Shown: positions 5,256-7,950 of the stretch, piece by piece
How the letters are laid out: every line of letters begins with the position of its first letter
Numbering within the stretch: position 1 is the first letter of the stretch
Assembly: GCA_016935595.1 (NCBI GenBank)
Contig: JAFGQQ010000505.1
Location: 1 to 7,950, forward strand
From: Bacteroidales bacterium
GTDB lineage: Bacteria; Bacteroidota; Bacteroidia; Bacteroidales; UBA10428
Direction: 5' to 3'
Length of the DNA: 7,950 nucleotides
Made by a program: the position numbers and the translations under genes
Notes under the pieces: model-generated
Seen by the model: the letters and a program-made list of their open reading frames with translations, nothing else
The model's database searches: none
Told to the model about the DNA's origin: nothing

Positions 5256-7073
5256 ATGAAATTAGTCGATCATAACGATTTGGTTAAGGCTGCAAATTTA
5301 AACAGAATAGGTGGGGAAGGAGCAGCCAAGGTGTTAATGATGATTCTGCGATTAAACCGGATAAATCGGTTATATTCAAAACTTTCGGATAAAAACACCT
5401 CTGACTTTATAGCTGCACTTTTTGAAGAACTGGAGATCAAATTTGAAATTAATGAAGAAGATTTAAAAAAGATCCCAAAAGAAGGCGCTTTCATTACAAT
5501 CTCAAATCATCCATACGGCGGTATTGACGGAATTTCTCTGATAAAAATTATTTCACAAGCTAGACCCGATTTTAAAGTACTTGGAAATTTTTTAATTCAA
5601 AAAATTCAACCCCTTAAAGATTGTATTTTAGCAGTTAATCCTTTCGAAACACATAAAAATGCAGCGTCAAGCTTAAAAGGGATTAAAGAAGCTTTCAATC
5701 ATCTGAATTCAGGAAAACCACTGGGGATATTTCCTGCGGGTGAAGTATCTTCTTTTAATCCCGATACAACCGGAATCGCTGACAGACAATGGCAATATTC
5801 AATACTAAGATTTATAAAAAAGGCTGAAGTACTTATTATACCTATTTATTTTCAAGGAACAAACAGCAGGTTTTTTCATATTTTAGGATTAATACATCCC
5901 TTATTACGTACTGTTAGATTACCATCTGAACTGTTTAATAAAAAAAATAAAGTTTTTAAAATAAGAATAGGTAATCCGATTTCAGTCAAAGATCAGGCTC
6001 AATTCACTGATATTTCGAGATTTGGCAGATATTTAAGGGCAAAAACCTATTCTTTAGGTACATCAATTGAGGTAAAAAAATTCTTTGCACAAGGATTGAG
6101 AAGGGAAAAAAAGACACAACCTATTATCGATCCAGTACCCAAAGATAAAATCGAAAATGAACTAAATTCATTGCCAGACGATTACTTATTATTTAAAAGC
6201 CAGAATTACAGTTTATTTTGTGTGCCTTCAGTTGAAATGCCTAATATAGTAACCGAAATTGGGCGTTTGCGCGAAATTACTTTCAGAAAAATTGGTGAAG
6301 GAACGAACCGAAAAATGGATATTGATGAATTTGATCTTTATTTTAACCAGTTGTTTATTTGGGATGAAGATAGAAAACAAATAGTCGGGGCATATAGAGT
6401 TGGAAAAGGAAAAGAAATAATGGAGCTTTACGGGATTAAAGGATTTTATATTCAAAGTTTATTCCGGATAAATCATAAATTTGCTTCAATACTAAACCAA
6501 TCCATTGAATTAGGCAGATCGTTTATAATTGATGAATACCAGAAAAAGCCTTTGCCATTATTTCTATTGTGGAAAGGAATTCTCTATTTTCTGGTAAAGC
6601 ATCCAGAATACCGTTATTTAATAGGACCTGTAAGTATTAGTAACAGGTTTTCGAAATTTTCGAAAAGTTTAATAATTGAATTTATTAAAGCCAGCTATTT
6701 TAATCATGAATTAGCCAGATATATAAAACCAAGAAAAAAATTTAAATTCCAACCTTCTAAAATTGATCGTGAAATTTTAATGGAAAATGCCAGTAATGAT
6801 TTAAATAAATTGGATAAAACAATAAAAGACATTGAACCTGAAAATATTCCTATTCCAGTATTATTAAAAAAATACCTAAAGCAAAGTGGTAAAATTATTG
6901 GTTTTAATATTGATCCTAAATTCAATAATGCTTTAGACGGCTTACTAATTCTTGATTTGTTTGATGTTCCTATTGAGACGATTACTTCGCTTTCGAAAGA
7001 AATAAATGATGAATCGATTTTAGAAAGATTTTTTATTAACGATTTTAAGTATTTAAAATCACTTGCAAAATAA
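5256..7073 (+). CDS. Two-domain acyltransferase (PlsC-like + GNAT/hemolysin-like), OlsF-type aminolipid synthase
   Basis: 605 residues. The N-terminal domain (about 60-265) is a PlsC-type O-acyltransferase: motif I is ISNHPYGGID (His85, Asp91, spaced HX5D instead of classic HX4D), FPAGEVSS (159-166) stands where FPEGTRS is usual, and IPIYFQG (195-201) is motif IV. The C-terminal domain (about 310-495) resembles GNAT-like OlsB/hemolysin N-acyltransferases: RLREITFRKIGEG, IVGAYRVGKG, an ELGRSFI helix and LIGPVSISNRF. A charged helical tail of about 100 residues follows. This order matches OlsF, a single protein reported from Serratia and Flavobacterium that N-acylates ornithine and then O-acylates the product. 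In Bacteroides separate related enzymes make glycine lipids, so ornithine or glycine are both possible and no symbol is assigned. There is no predicted membrane helix of its own; membrane association is expected. The gene appears monocistronic and ends in tandem stops (TAATAA). Confidence 0.88.
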   Translation: MKLVDHNDLVKAANLNRIGGEGAAKVLMMILRLNRINRLYSKLSDKNTSDFIAALFEELEIKFEINEEDLKKIPKEGAFITISNHPYGGIDGISLIKIISQARPDFKVLGNFLIQKIQPLKDCILAVNPFETHKNAASSLKGIKEAFNHLNSGKPLGIFPAGEVSSFNPDTTGIADRQWQYSILRFIKKAEVLIIPIYFQGTNSRFFHILGLIHPLLRTVRLPSELFNKKNKVFKIRIGNPISVKDQAQFTDISRFGRYLRAKTYSLGTSIEVKKFFAQGLRREKKTQPIIDPVPKDKIENELNSLPDDYLLFKSQNYSLFCVPSVEMPNIVTEIGRLREITFRKIGEGTNRKMDIDEFDLYFNQLFIWDEDRKQIVGAYRVGKGKEIMELYGIKGFYIQSLFRINHKFASILNQSIELGRSFIIDEYQKKPLPLFLLWKGILYFLVKHPEYRYLIGPVSISNRFSKFSKSLIIEFIKASYFNHELARYIKPRKKFKFQPSKIDREILMENASNDLNKLDKTIKDIEPENIPIPVLLKKYLKQSGKIIGFNIDPKFNNALDGLLILDLFDVPIETITSLSKEINDESILERFFINDFKYLKSLAK

Positions 7074-7086
7074 TAAATTAACTTTA

Positions 7087-7950
7087 TTAAAGCGCTACAT
7101 GTAAACTGAACATCATAATAACATTCTGGGGTTTTTCGGTATGCGATAATCGCCATACAGCGTCAATACGAATTAACCTAAGTATATTCTCAACACCTAT
7201 TCCTGCTTCAATATAAGGTTTATTTAATGATGATAAACCTTCAGGAAAAATAAAAACATTTTTATTTTCTTCACTTAATCTGCCCAATAACATTTGGCCA
7301 TAAGCCACTTCTCTTAAATGTAATTTTTTCATCATAGGTATTTTATTGAAAAAAAATCCTTCGAAATGCTGTTCAACTAAAAAAGAAGCGTATTCATCAC
7401 TTACAAATTCATAATAATTCATTCTGTTATATGATAAATAATCATAAGCATAGGTTTCATTCCCTTTGTGCAACTCTAAAAGCGGGTAAGGCAAAGCGCC
7501 GAATATTTTTCCCCCTACAATAATATACTTAAAATATCCGAAAGGCGGAATATTTACATTATCTCTAACATCAAGAATTAGTTTAAAATATTTATATTGG
7601 CTGCCAAATAAGTTTGGTATTCCCATTTTAACATCAAGGCTTACAATAGGCGATTTGGTACTTAAACTTATCCGTTCGAAATTACCATAAACAAATTGTT
7701 CATTATAAGCAAAGCGTGTATTTAAATTTATTTCACTTGTTACTATATTTTTTTCGTTTGATTGCAATCCGTCAATATCTTCTGTTTTGAAAGGAATATA
7801 TTCAGTTGGCCATATTATTTGCCTTTTAAAAGTAACTGTATTGGAAATCCCATGAAACCACTCTTTTTCAAAATGCCCCTCAACAGTATTTACCATTGTG
7901 AGTTTATAATTAGGATTCCTTCTTAAAAATGATGTTAAAAAATTATCTTC
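7087..7950 (-). CDS. DUF5686 family outer-membrane beta-barrel protein, C-terminal part (N-terminus beyond window)
   Basis: The minus-strand frame is open from the right edge to TAA at 7087. The visible 287 residues continue 18 codons upstream of the internal Met at 7896 without a stop, so that Met is not the real start. Complete members have an N-terminal carboxypeptidase-like regulatory (CarboxypepD_reg-like) domain followed by a large barrel, so most of the protein is missing here. The segment shows the DUF5686 ending: FFNKIPMMKKLHLREVAYGQ, PYIEAGIGVENILRLIRID, AVWRL, then a terminal strand. Alternating polar and hydrophobic residues throughout (YEFVSDEYASFLVEQHFEGF, for example) suit beta-strands of an outer-membrane barrel. 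The last residue is Leu rather than the usual aromatic of barrel proteins. The biochemical role of the family is not established. It converges on the acyltransferase gene with 13 bases between stops. Confidence 0.85.
   Translation of the reverse strand, partial: EDNFLTSFLRRNPNYKLTMVNTVEGHFEKEWFHGISNTVTFKRQIIWPTEYIPFKTEDIDGLQSNEKNIVTSEINLNTRFAYNEQFVYGNFERISLSTKSPIVSLDVKMGIPNLFGSQYKYFKLILDVRDNVNIPPFGYFKYIIVGGKIFGALPYPLLELHKGNETYAYDYLSYNRMNYYEFVSDEYASFLVEQHFEGFFFNKIPMMKKLHLREVAYGQMLLGRLSEENKNVFIFPEGLSSLNKPYIEAGIGVENILRLIRIDAVWRLSHTEKPQNVIMMFSLHVAL

Noticed and set aside
6704..7156. Minus-strand 150-codon open frame overlapping the acyltransferase and DUF5686 genes
   Set aside because: It lies antisense to the end of the well-supported acyltransferase gene and in another frame within the DUF5686 gene, with no recognisable domain. 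It reads as a frame shadow.

Overview
This AT-rich, gene-dense window looks like chromosomal DNA of a Bacteroidota bacterium, most likely class Bacteroidia or a relative; genus cannot be told. The support is: a DUF4097/DUF2807 adhesin-like pair beside an ECF sigma factor, a DUF5686 outer-membrane protein, a signal peptide ending in ...KAQ, TAnnTTTG-type -7 elements before two genes, and mostly weak Shine-Dalgarno sites. No mobile element, CRISPR array, tRNA or rRNA is visible, and no stretch over 300 bases lacks a gene.

Left block (1-2685, all minus strand, read right to left): a four-gene envelope-response module. It holds an ECF sigma factor (2634-2074), a membrane-anchored putative anti-sigma factor whose start overlaps the sigma stop (2077-1511), an exported DUF4097-like protein whose start lies inside the anti-sigma gene (1542-433), and a DUF2807 lipoprotein that runs off the left edge (368 to <1). 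The most informative signal is a pair of matching bipartite sites, ATGCAACC-N16-GTC. One lies just before the sigma gene and one just before the DUF2807 gene. They look like ECF promoters, implying that the sigma factor activates its own operon and fires again at the lipoprotein gene.

Middle block: lnt (apolipoprotein N-acyltransferase, minus, 4362-2734), divergent from a LysE/RhtB-family exporter (plus, 4490-5125). Lnt has the complete Glu-Lys-Cys catalytic set and would mature lipoproteins such as the DUF2807 protein, although nothing shows shared regulation.

Right block: a 605-residue two-domain acyltransferase (plus, 5256-7073), with a PlsC-like O-acyltransferase domain followed by a GNAT/hemolysin-like N-acyltransferase domain. 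This is the layout of OlsF-type enzymes that make ornithine or glycine aminolipids. It converges, with a 13-base gap, on the C-terminal part of a DUF5686 outer-membrane beta-barrel protein (minus, 7087 to >7950). The common theme is building, modifying and monitoring the cell envelope. I see no wholly unknown system; the best leads are the predicted ECF regulon with its uncharacterised anti-sigma and beta-helical effectors, and the fused aminolipid synthase.
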